From positions 186,001 to 250,000 of the forward strand of contig MU863894.1 of NCBI GenBank assembly GCA_033296885.1: 64,000 nt of DNA. The letters run 5' to 3'. Source of the stretch: Triangularia verruculosa (Eukaryota; Ascomycota; Sordariomycetes; Sordariales; Podosporaceae). Position numbers and translations under genes: made by a program. This document shows, in pieces, positions 30,284-41,927 of this stretch (its first letter is position 1; each line of letters begins with the position of its first letter). The notes under the pieces are model-generated. The model was not told the origin of the DNA. It saw only the letters and a program-made list of their open reading frames with translations, and ran no database searches.

Positions 30284-33200
30284 TTGATGTACAAGCAGTG
30301 GCTGAAACACGACACGACACGACACGCACTTGGAAGGATGTACATAACGACATCACTCACCTCACGACTTGTTACGATTATTATGTTGCAGCTGCAACGA
30401 TGCGACCCCACTTTCCACGGTGAATCACATACTACAGCATTAGAGTTTCGGGATGGACTGGTTCGGGCAGGCAGGCAGGCGTTTCTGGTTTGTTTTTGTT
30501 TTTGGGTGGACAAAGGGTGTTTCAAATCATGGCCACATTTACACAAATATAATTAGACGCAAAGAATGCAAGCAATTGTCAGTTACCTCATGCCACCGTT
30601 CGAAAAAAAATTTGCAATGCTTTTGCTGCTGGAGGGCTGAAGCGTTTGAATACCTATCAGCAACTCAAGTTCTCTTGAACGGGACAGCTTATATTGCTCA
30701 CTTTGAGTGCCCCAGTTCCAAACAGATTGGTAGAAACTCAAGCACAGCCTTTGAAGCACAGCCGCTGTTAGGTGGTGTAACATCGAGAGGCAGCAACATT
30801 GAGTGGCAGAACATCCTAAGAAGAGCAGGCACAATATCGTGCTTGGGTTCTATGCTTGTGGGGCATTCTTTGAGCGCTGTTGGGTTACATCGGAAACAAA
30901 GCCGTTTGCTTGAACGAGCCATCGTTTACTCCGTACACATTGCCGTAAGCCGCATGGCAAGGCTTGCGAGACCTGGGAAGCCTGTGAAGGACAGTGGGAC
31001 AGACGGAGTTTATCAGGTTTGTTGGTGAGAATTGTACTTGCGAGAGTTTGAAGCACATGAAAAGATGATTTTGAGCTGAACATGGCCAAGATTAGTTCTC
31101 AAAAGTCAGTTCTGATTGTGGGCTGCCCTTTCTTCTGCCCCTTACCCCCGAATTCAAAACCCGACCCCTCACTTCTGTATCCAACGGACATGTGGGACAG
31201 AGTCGCTCTGCAACACCAACCAAAGCAGCTGCGCATGGAGAAGCAACATGAAGTCAGGCAAGGGGGCTGAGATGAGGTCAAAAATATCAAAGCACCGTGG
31301 GGTCCGTGCAGTGTTTCGGTCAAACATGGCGAGCAAACCCAGCTCTCCATTCCGGTGCCAGTACGGGTTGAACGGCCAGTGTACCGGCCGAGAGAAGATG
31401 GCACAGACTGCTAGAGACGAAAACGGTCGGCAAGGCAGATCATCCATCAAGCCGTCATGCCGGATGTGGCTGATGGCCGGCTGCTGCTAGGCTCTCCTGT
31501 TTTCGATTTAAAATATGCATTTCCTGCCTGTGTTTCTGTGCCTGTGTCCGTGTATCCATATGTGTATTCGTAAGTGAAACTTGGGCAGGGGTGGTTCGAT
31601 TGAGGGGGAGGTTGGTTGGCCGCTGCTTTTGGCAAAAAAATAACAAAATAGAAAAGCGTTAAGCAACCAAACATGCCAGGTCAACTGATGAATGACATTG
31701 GGAACAAACACCTGCCAAGCTCAGGTACGAGTGCCGTCTCCGCTGTCTTCCACACAAGGTGGGCTCGAAACCGGGGCTGCCCAGCTCGGGAGTGGTCAGT
31801 CAGTGCATCAACCAGAAGACTGGGCAGTGGGGACGGGTTACACGAAGTGGGATCCCGCTTGTCTTTGCAGCCCCACACTGAACTGCAAGGTAGCTCCACA
31901 GTTCGCATCAAAGATCTGGCTCACAGCCTCCTGAAGCCGCCGTATTTGGGTGACGACGAGCACATAAGATATAATCCTACATATAGCAGCACCAGCGTAT
32001 TCGGGAGAGTCGGCACGTCGAGGAGATATCGAGGATATCTGCCAGTGAAAGAATAGGTACCCAAGATGAAAGGGGTGACAAACGAGATGTCGGGGGGGGG
32101 GGCGGTGGTGAGGGGAAACAAAAGCACTTTTTCCAAACCCATTCACAAGTGATATGAAAGGAACGATGCAGGGCTCCGTCCGGGTGAAATGGCCAGGTTC
32201 CAGCCATGGTCGCCCACACAACCTTATTGACCTTGGCAGGGACTCCCGTTCTTCGCCCAAGGAGATCCATAGGACCTCTAGCTACCCACTCACTCGTCGT
32301 CGCTTTTAAGAAGAGCTGAAAAGAATAGAGCCATTCCGGGATGCCATCTTGATATCGTCCCGCCCGTCATTTCGCTCCGGATCCAGAAGCTTCAGCAGGT
32401 GCTGCACTCGCTTGCTGAGTCGCTTCCAGTCGCCTGGGAAAGCCTTTAGATTCCACTTGCTGATGACAGCAACACCAAACTGACTGCAGACCTAGTCCGG
32501 ATACAAACCTCTCCATTCCATTTTCTTCTCCTCCAACCTCTCTCTCTTGCACCCATTCCTTTTTTCCTCCTTTTAACATCTTTTCTTCTGCCACATCAGC
32601 TGACACGCACATCGATCCTTCTCCTTGACATACCCCTCTTCAGCCACGCCGCCCGTGCTCTCATGCTGCCGTCGCCGCCGTCCGGCTGTACTATCTATCA
32701 ATCGGCAACCCACTTGGCCCTGGACGGCGCAGGGCCTGGCAGGGCAAGTCTAAGACACCAAGAGATCGGCAGGAAACTCCTGAACGACAAAGGGCCCGGG
32801 CGACACAGAACGTGCTCTCAATGGCCGCATCGCTGGACCCGTCTCAGCCATACGCAAATTAATGACAATATCTGTGCTTCTTTGAAATCAAGCGAACTCA
32901 GGTACCGACACCTCGACAAAGAACACTCTTGCACGAGAACAACCAGCCCCAACAGCAGAGGGCTGTCATTGGCATCCGCATTGCAAACCCCCAAATTAGT
33001 CTCTCGTCATCCATCGCCGGCAAACACCCCCAAGAAAGAGCTTTTGGGGTGACGACTCAGAGGCGCTTGGCCCAGGCTGCAACATCCCTGTCCGCCCAGA
33101 AACACCCTGGTCTGTGATCTCGCTGCTGGAACACATCCCACGGCTTGAATCATCGTTAAAAAGCTACTTTCTGTAGGTCACTCCTCCGGTCTCTCGGTCC

Positions 33201-33730
33201 CCATGCACCGTCCGATTCTTCAGACGGCTCTTCGGATTGAAGGAAATTTTCACGTTGTGGAAGGGAGTTGTCTAGATGTTTGATTTTTGATCGGTCTTCT
33301 CCGGTTCTGAAGCAGATCTCACGACGCCTGAAGAGAAACAGTTTTTTGCCCGCTTGGGTCAAAGCTAGGTCCTGCGCTAACAACAATTAAAACCCAGTAG
33401 TGTACATTACGGAGCCGTCAACCCAAAAGCCGGCTCCTTGTGCAGTGCGCCCTGCGGTGGTTGCTTTTTTCCAAGCTGCGCGCTCGGTTGGCGTGATCAT
33501 CGCCCACGTCACTTGTCCACAGCAGTCGGGCTGCCGGGGACTGACCCGGAATTGTTTGGGTCGGCACTGGTCGGGTCTGGTTCCAGGTTGGGTTTTCCAG
33601 GTCTTGCCTGGCTCGGATTGAAAACTCCCACCATCGCCCGTTCGCAAGTTCCCCCCCTCCCGTCCCCTCCGAATCTGGACGAGCTTGGGGAAAGGCCTCG
33701 TTGGCGTCGAGCTCGCCGCAGTTCACCACC
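30284..33730. other. Large intergenic region before the SYLF gene
   Basis: About 3.4 kb. The longest frames (191 aa at 30453-31028; 140 aa on the minus strand near 32000) show no family features, and I could not build plausible spliced genes from them. Visible simple features are a CGACA repeat at about 30308-30325, an 11-12 nt G run near 32092 and A/T-rich short runs. It could hold noncoding transcripts, which sequence alone cannot show. Confidence 0.5.
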
Positions 33731-36126
33731 ATGCAGCGTGTCTCGTCCTTTTTCCCGTCGTGGGAGCGGACGAGGCAAGCCAGCATCAGCAGTACCAGGA
33801 CAACAGCATCAACACCGACGACAGACATCACGGCGGCGTCGGCACCAGGCGCTTTTGGAAAAGTTTTTGGATGGGGCGGAAAGATCGCCGTGCCCGCCAA
33901 TCGCCTCAGCACATCATCAGCAGCGAGCAAGACACCTGCCCGCTTCGACCGCGAGACATACTGGCCAGCCACGCTCGACAAGGAATGTGACAAGGCTGCG
34001 AGAATATTGAAGTCCTTCTGCTGTGCGTTAACACCGCATTCCAACACAATGCCGTTGTACAAATCATTGGAGCTGACGGGAATCTAGTTGACGGGTTTCA
34101 ATATCCAGAAGCACAACCATTACAAACAGAACCCCAGCCCACCCACCCGCCATCACAAACTCAACAGACCTATAGCATCAAGAAGATACCTCCACGAATA
34201 ATACAGAATGCTGTTGGTCTTGCTGTTTTTTCATGCATGCGGTCCGGCCTCTGGATGTCCGGTTCTGGCGGTGCAGGTCTCATCACGGCCCGGAAGGCAG
34301 ATGGGACATGGTCGCCACCGTCCGGAATAATACTCCATACGGCAGAGCTGGGCTTTGTGATCGGGGTTGATATTTACGATTGCGTTCTGGTTATCAACAG
34401 CGTCCAAACGCTAGAGCTTTTCACTCGCCCGAGATTGATGTTAGGCGGCGATGTTAGCTTGGCCGTCGGGCCATTGACTGCCATGGAGGGCCCGGAACCG
34501 GAAATCAGGTGGAAGGAAATCGGCGACACTGTCTTGACGTACGTCAAGGCTAGGGGAAAGCATCAAGCGGTGGCACTGGATGAGTCGCTTGTCACGGAGC
34601 GCGCAAACGAAAACGAGAGGTTCTACGGCTCCAATGTTTCGGTCCTGGACATCCTTGCCGGCAACATCCCGAAAACCATACCCGAAATGCGCCCGTTATT
34701 CGAAGTCATCAAGGCAGCAGAGGGCCGGACTGATTTCGACAAGCCTCTTTTCGAGTGGCTGGCACAGCAGCCGGCACCAGGCGACGCAGTGATTGAGACA
34801 CCCAAAATGCCACCACCGACACCTTCCGCCCTCTCTTTCGGCATTCCTGACGCCAACGATCCTGACCCTTTCGGTGTTATCGGCCTTGAGATGGCTGGCA
34901 TCGAGATACGGGAGGCTGGTTCCAAGTTGCGACCAACCAGCACGCAGTTCGAATATCACCCTAGCCCTACTAGCCCTGTATTTTCCAGATTCAGCCGGCA
35001 GAGCATGGAAACCTTTGTATCTAGGAGTAACCGAGGGAGCTGCATGTCAGCAAAGACACAAGCGACAGTCATGACTGATGCCTACACCCAGACGGATGTA
35101 ACGAGCCAGGCTGGGACGAGCTTCAGCCGCGCCAACAGCGACGACGGCAAGGATGCCATGTCAGACAAGCTTCCAGCCGTCATCGAACCCGAAGAGGTTG
35201 ATTACACCAAGATCGATTCAAGCTTTATTGAAAGGCTTAAGAAACGGTCCTCGGAGGTTCCTCCAGCCCAGATTGCCGACTTCAAAGAGATGGAGGTCAT
35301 TCAAGAGGAGAAGCCCGTGGAACAAGTTGGCGGGACAGCAATTATGATTGAGAAGGAAACACAAACAGCTACTAACAGTGCTGCTACACCTGCGACTTCG
35401 GCCCAATCCCCGACAGAGGTGGATGACGAGCGTGACGAAGATGCTGACGATGAAGACGATGAGGAGGACGAAGAGGAGCCCATCATATGCGAGGTCGCTA
35501 CCGCTGCTGCCCAACCCACGCGTTCATCGATTCGAACTTCTCAGGTTACCCAGGTGATTCAAGCCAAGGGCGCCAATGTTGTCACCATCGCAAAGCGCAT
35601 ACCGCCACCACTTCCCGCCCGGAGCCCTGCCCGTGCGTCTCGCGGTAGCAAGACTGAATATGGTGATGTGTCGTCTCTTCGAAGCCCCGTCCGAAACTCG
35701 TTTCTCTCCATTTCGTCCCGTGCCGAAGATGTTGAGTCTGCAGCCGATGTCTCTATCGACGAAGCCATCTCTACCGGCAGCCATGACCGGCCTCAGGATT
35801 CTCCCAAAGCCAACTCACGCCCTAGCAGTCCTCGCCATCAGAAAAACTCATCGTCAGTCAGCACTGCCATTGCAGTCCAGACCAGCCTGGAGCAGCGACA
35901 GAGTCTCGAAAGCAATGGCATCCCGCCAGTACCGCAGAACATCGAACTGCCTTCATCAGCAGAAGAGGAGAGCGAGAGAGAACCACGGACTCCTCTGACC
36001 GAAAACGAATTTTTAAGCGCCACCGAGCAACCCCAAGGAGACACCAAGACCGCGAACGAAACCAAACCCCTACGGATTATCTCACCCACCGGCAGCACTG
36101 AGGGAAGTTCAGTAGCACTCTCATAA
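33731..36126 (+). CDS. SYLF-domain (Ysc84/SH3YL1-like) lipid-binding protein
   Basis: Exons 33731-34022 and 34088-36126 (65-nt intron, donor GTGCGT, acceptor CTAG) give 776 aa. The splice restores KSFC-F-DGF across the junction. The SYLF domain spans about 75-330. It includes LDKECDKAARILKSFC, IPPRIIQNAVGLAVF, WSPPSGIILHTAELGF, VGVDIYDCVLVIN and NERFYGSNVSVLDIL. In yeast, Ysc84/Lsb3 proteins bind phosphoinositides and actin and act with Las17 in endocytosis. No SH3 domain is present. Instead the C-terminal half is long and disordered, with an acidic run (about 460-475) and Ser/Pro-rich parts. The 36-residue Gln/Pro-rich insert after KSFC is also unlike the compact yeast domain. The gene is followed 640 bp later by the RIP-mutated element. 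Confidence 0.88.
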
Positions 36127-36765
36127 TGGAGGACGAAATAGTAGTGGATGGGTGGAATATGCATATAAGATGCGGTTGATACAACTTCCTCTCACAGTAT
36201 ATGCACACCTTTTTCTTGTTCAACAGGCCTGGGTTAGGCCCGGGCTTAGGATGGCACGAGTGGAATGGGCGGAGTAGACGGACCTTGCTTCCTCTGGTTG
36301 ATACCTTTATGATTTGGCGTTTTTATTGGGAATGGGCAGGACTGGACTGGTTTGGGCGTATTCAGGAGAGGATCGTTTGCAGATTCTGTGTCGAAGAAGG
36401 TTTCACGGGCAGAGTAGGGGAGTTGCTGTTCCAATATAGGTTGAATCTCTCTGTATTAGAGTAATGTTTCTAGGGTGGCCATGAGGCTACGAGCTCAGGT
36501 GTGGACGAGGAGACATGATGATGATACTAGCACGGTTCAAAAATTGATACCGAGCTGTTTTGATACAATATATAAATACCACTTCAAGAGCTTGTAATCT
36601 CCCCGCTGGAGAGTGCCCGTTCGTATATTTACGCCGTCTCTTGTTTTTGTGCTTGCTTTTTGGCATATTCAGGGGCTGGCGGGGCTGCCAAAATCTGGCT
36701 TATATAATCACCCCTCCAGCCCCGAAATTTCAAGAGCTCCCAATTGACAGACGGGACGCGCCTCT
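36127..36765. other. Region between SYLF gene and mutated transposon
   Basis: Ordinary base composition up to the left terminal inverted repeat. No coding frame with family features is present. Confidence 0.5.
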
Positions 36766-36836
36766 CTGTGCGTTGCATCCGAAACGTTGTTTACAACTAT
36801 GCGTTTTTGCTAAGGATTTAGGACTATCTAACTTAC
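36766..36836 (+). repeat. Left terminal inverted repeat
   Basis: 71 bp beginning CTGTGCGTTGCATCCGAAAC and ending TAGGACTATCTAACTTAC. It matches the reverse complement of 41483-41554 except for seven transitions (all C/T or G/A) and one 1-nt indel. It is much less AT-rich than the adjacent interior. Confidence 0.85.
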
Positions 36837-39800
36837 CGCTACTTTTATATAGTAAATAAGATATTATAATATCGTTTTTTTTATTTTCTGAATTACCTTA
36901 CTATATTACTATATAATTATAATTATATATTCTTTTTCGTAATATTTAATATAATATTAAATTTAAAATTAATTAAGTTTATACTTTAATTTAAAAATAA
37001 ATCATATCGTTATATTATTTACTTTCGCCTTAAATTTTATATTAAAGTATAGTTTTTTATTATTAAAATTATACTTTTTAAATAAATTACCCGTAACTAA
37101 ATAGTTAATAAAAAGTATAACTGTTAAAAAGAAATTAATTTTTTTTAGTTTATTAATAATACTTTTAATATCTTTAATACTGTTAATATTATAAATTCCT
37201 CTATAATAACCGTATTATTAAAAGAAATTATAATAGTTTAAATATTATAACGGTTCGGAATTATTATAAATTTAGCGGTATATAATAAAATAATTTAGAA
37301 TTTTAAAGCGAAGTATTATTAATAATTATTAATAAAAGTTTAAAGTATTTAATATAGAAGAAAATTTAATAATATACTTATTTAATTAATAAAAAAATAG
37401 GTTTCTACCCTAATATTAAAAAGAAAAGGTTTTTTTACTTTACTTATATAGTACCAAAATTAAATTCTCTCTTTAAAGTAGTTATCTCCGAAGGTATTTT
37501 TAGGAGTATTTACCTTTATAATTATATTCAACCGAATACCCAGTTTCGAATTAATAAATAAAAATATTCTCTAGTATATTAATTTATTAAATAAAATTAA
37601 AAACGATGATAATAATAATATTAAATTACCTATGCTATTCCCGTTCCTTCGATTAATTTCTTTTTATATTATTTATTTACCGAAGTAAATACCGTTATTA
37701 TATTTACATTCGTTTAAATCCGTTATTCTATTACTATTAAAAAAATTTAAAAAAGGTAATAATAGAAAAGAATATTAATAATTTAATTTTCGTTAATAGA
37801 TTTTTATTAAGATTAAATTTTTAGAAGTATATTAACGAAGTTAATAGGAATATAATAAATAATATAATAAAGCTTTTTAAATAAGGAAGGTATTTAAAAA
37901 TCCTTTACTTTTTTTTTATCGATTTTAATTTACTTATTTAATATATTAAAATCAAAGAAAGTTTTTTTTAAATAAATTTATTTATTTATTAAAAAAAGAA
38001 CGTTAAAGCAATTATAATAAAGTATTAAATAATTATAGAAAATATTATTAAAGTTTTAAATTAAAATTTTAATAATTTAAAGTTTTTTAAATTTAAAATA
38101 ATTTATTTAATTAATTTAATCCTACTATTTACTCTTATTCCCGCTCCTTAAACCTTATTAACTTAATTATCGATTTAATTACTTACTTAGCCCCCGGTTT
38201 AATTACTATATTTATTAACTATTTAAGTAAATACTTTAATTTAACGATAAATAAGTAATATTATAAGTACGTTTAATAAATATAGCGGCGGTACTTAAAA
38301 TCCTATTAATATTATATTTATTACTTTAAAGAATTAAATTATTTAGAATTAAAAAATTATTATTAAAGAAGAAATTACTTTATTTATTTATTATTATAAT
38401 AAATTAGTAAAATGATAAGTCTATATAAGTAAATAAAAATACCTTTATTTCTTTAATAATAGGAATTTATAGTTTTATTAAAAAACTTTAAAGTTTAAAT
38501 TTTTTTTTAATAATAATCCTTTTAAAATTAACTATATAAGGAAATATTATTTATAATTTTAACGAAAATACTATTGTTAATAAATTACTGTTAATTTTAA
38601 CGGTAAAGCTTTTAAATAAAAGTAAAAAAAAGATTTCGATTATTAAAATAAATAATAATATAGTTTTAAATAACGGTAATTTTAGTTTTCTGAAATAATA
38701 AAGGTTAATATATAAAAGGATAATAATACCGAATATTATTATTAATTAATATAATAATAATAATTTTAAGTAAAACCCGGAGTTAAATTATTAATAAAAC
38801 GATAAACTATCAGCCTTTTAATAAATAAAAAACAAGAAAATCGGAATATCCTTCGTTTAATTAAGAAAAGTTATATTAACGAGGGCTTTAAATTAAAGAA
38901 GTTATATAATATCGATATTATAAAATTAATAAAAGCTAAGTTTAAAATCGATATTATTATATAATTAAAATCCTACGTTAAAACCTTGTTAAAAAAGTAA
39001 TAAATAATAACCTTTTTTACTGAAAAAAGTAATAAAAATAATAAAAATAATAAAACCTTTAAAAAAAATATTAAATTCGGTAAGTCTTTTATATAAAATA
39101 AAATAAAAGATTTAATTTTTAATATTTATTTTATAAGTAATTTTATCGATATTAATAATAAGGTATTAAATTAATCTTCGTTTTTATAGTAACGATATAA
39201 GGAAATAAATAAAATAAAGAAATTAATAAAAGTTTTTTTAATAAAAATAAAAATATTTTTAAATTATAATCTTTTATATAATCGTTATTTACTATATTAT
39301 TTTAATAATAAGCAATTAATAAAATTATTATTTATATCGATTTTTATAGTTTATAATATTTTACTTATTACTAAAATTTAACTTTACTTTTTAATAATAC
39401 CTATAAATTACCCGAATTTTATTTTTTAATTTATTTACTTTTTTATATAAAAAATCCTCGAATTTATTAAATATAAAATTATTATTATTATTAATAAAGT
39501 AATTTCTTTTCATAAACGCTTTTAAATCGTTAAAAAAAACCTTAATAAAATTAAAATTTAATAAATATAATAGTAAATATTATAAAAAAATACTTTATTT
39601 AAAATAAAGGGTTTTTATATAGTAATTATAATATTAAAATATATTATTTATTATTAAAATATTATTATAATTAATCTTAGGTTCGTTGGTTTACACAGAA
39701 AGTGATAAGTATCGTATAGATATAACATCTTACGATCATTATAAAAGCAGTAGTTTCTTTATAGCTATTTAATATTATATTAAGTTAGTTATTTTTAATA

Positions 39801-41482
39801 GATATCTTTAGCGATAACTTTCGCTAAATCCTATATATATATTATATTTATTCGATAATTTTCTCCCTTTAATAATAAACTTTTTTTTATATATCGTTAT
39901 TGTAAATATATATATTTAGATCTAACTTAGGATTTATATACCTTTAACTGAAATAATAAAGTATTTAAAATTAACGTTAATTTGACTTATCGATATCTAT
40001 TCGAATAATTTTTTAAGTTCGGAATTTTATTTTCTTTCGCTTATTAATTATTTTAGAGATAAATAATATTTTAAAAGCTTAAAAGTCGAGTTATTCCCGG
40101 TTATTAATAAAAAGAGCGAGGTATATATATTATTTTTTTATTATTGTTATTAATAAATTGATTAATTATATATATTTAATATATTAATTACGTTTATTAA
40201 AAGTATTAATTAAGGTAATTTATTTTAATAAAGTTTTTAATATAAATTAAATATTTTAATTAAAGTATAAGATAGTAAGAGAGAATTAAAAGTAAAAGAG
40301 TAGTAAAGATAATTCTTTTATCTTTATTAATACGGGAGTTATAATATTATAAAGTAATTTACCGGTCGGTAAGGGAGTTATTAATGCGGTAATAAATAAT
40401 ATAGTAAAGGAAGCGTTTAAAAAGTTTAAGTTATATTATTATATTATATATATTATTAAGCTCGACGATTAAAAGCTATATATATTTAATAGGTATGTAA
40501 TATTATGTGATATAACTTTAACCGATAATACCGGGCTGTAAAGAAAATCAACGCTGGGTATAGCGTTATTAAAGAATCTTTTTTTTAAAACTTTGTTTCT
40601 TTTAAAATATATTATTACAGTTAAAGAATTTATTTACTTTTAATGATAATTAAGTATTTAATTAATAAACGAATCTATTAATATTTAATTATCTTTAATA
40701 TATCAAAAAATTAACGATCTCTTTTATTAAAATAATTAATAAAATATAAAATCGTTTTCCTTTAATAAAAGTACTTTTTATTTATAATTATACTTTTAAA
40801 AATACTTATTTAATATATTGTAAATTATTATAACGATCGGCCTTACTTTTATTATAAAAGATAAATATTTTTATTATAAATTATAATATTTTCTTTATTT
40901 AATTAAACTGAAAAGATTTATTAATTTAAATTACTTTATATATTATTACTTTATTAATTTAATTAACTTTATTAAAACCTTAGAAAATAATAAATATTAA
41001 TATATAAATTTAATATTTAAAAATTAAAAACTATTATAATTTATCGAAATAAAAATTAAGTTTTTCGGTTAATAATTAATAGGTTTTTTAAAGTTTATAT
41101 TATATATTAGTTTAACTATTAGATTTATATAGAAGAAAAAACGGAATAACTTATTTTTATTAAAAAAAAAAGTATAAATTTAAACGTTAAATCGAAAGTA
41201 TAAAATGATAAAGAAACTTTTAATAATTTAATAAATCTTTCGGTATTATTAAATTTAACATTTATTAAACTTTAATTTTTTTTAAATCCGTTCAGTAATT
41301 ACTTTTATATATAGTAATATTAAAAGCTAAGTTTTTTCCGTTATTTTAATATAAGTAAATATCATTAAAGTAAAATACTATAAAAAATATTATAACTTTA
41401 GAAAATAAAGGGTATATTATATATAATTTATTATAATTTAAAGTAATTAATATTATATTTTCGGCTTTATATAAATTTAGTA

Positions 41483-41554
41483 GTAAGTTAGATAGTCCTA
41501 AATCCTTAGTAAACAACGTACGGTTATAAACGACGTTTCGGATACAACGCACAG
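41483..41554 (-). repeat. Right terminal inverted repeat
   Basis: 72 bp. Its reverse complement begins CTGTGCGTTGTATCCGAAAC and pairs with 36766-36836. The transitions between the copies run in both directions, consistent with independent light RIP on each end. Confidence 0.85.
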
Positions 41555-41927
41555 CTGAAGTCGTGGTCGGTGTCCCGCAGCCCGCGCTTTCGCCCACTTC
41601 TGAAGCTCCAGCTCGCTCCAAGCAAAACAACAAATCGCAGTGCAGCGCGCCGAAGCTTGATTTTTTTTTGGCGCATCAAAATATTTACGACACCTCGACC
41701 CATCGATCGATTGAGTATTGTTTGCGACGTACCCAGGGCTCCTTTTCTTCGCACTCCGATATCTGCCGTCCGAGTTTGTTTTGCTGCCATTTTTCTGACC
41801 GATTGCCCTGCCTTGGCTATTCTTTGGGTTCATTAACGAGGGCGCAAGCGGCAGAGCACGAGCAAGACTTCGGGATACAGAGCTACCATTCGCACCCAGT
41901 TAAGAGGAGGAGGGGAATACACACAAA
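41555..41927. other. arp9 upstream region
   Basis: 373 bp between the right inverted repeat and the arp9 ATG. Normal composition resumes immediately. This must contain most or all of the arp9 promoter and leader. It has a T9 run at about 41660. No other gene is seen. Confidence 0.55.

Larger units (their letters stand above)
36766..41554. mobile_element. RIP-inactivated transposon with terminal inverted repeats
   Basis: A block of about 4.79 kb bounded by inverted repeats (36766-36836 and 41483-41554). The interior, roughly 36860-41470, is extremely AT-rich, with CpA and TpG nearly absent while CC, CG and TA remain. That is the signature of CpA to TpA repeat-induced point mutation. No open frame of meaningful length survives inside. 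The inverted repeats suggest a DNA (class II) transposon. The transposase cannot be recognised after mutation, so the superfamily is unknown. I found no clear target-site duplication, so the outer limits are provisional. Confidence 0.8.

Noticed and set aside
30453..31028. 191-codon open frame after the F-box-like gene
   Set aside because: No recognised motif, atypical codon usage and no neighbouring exons with matching phase.
33418..34062. 214-codon minus-strand frame opposite the SYLF gene first exon
   Set aside because: It is a shadow of the plus-strand exon, whose protein has clear SYLF family features.
36860..41470. Mitochondrial insert or centromere core as explanation for the AT-rich block
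   Set aside because: No mitochondrial gene is recognisable, CpA is depleted while CC and CG remain, and the block has inverted repeats at both ends. RIP on a transposon explains all three.
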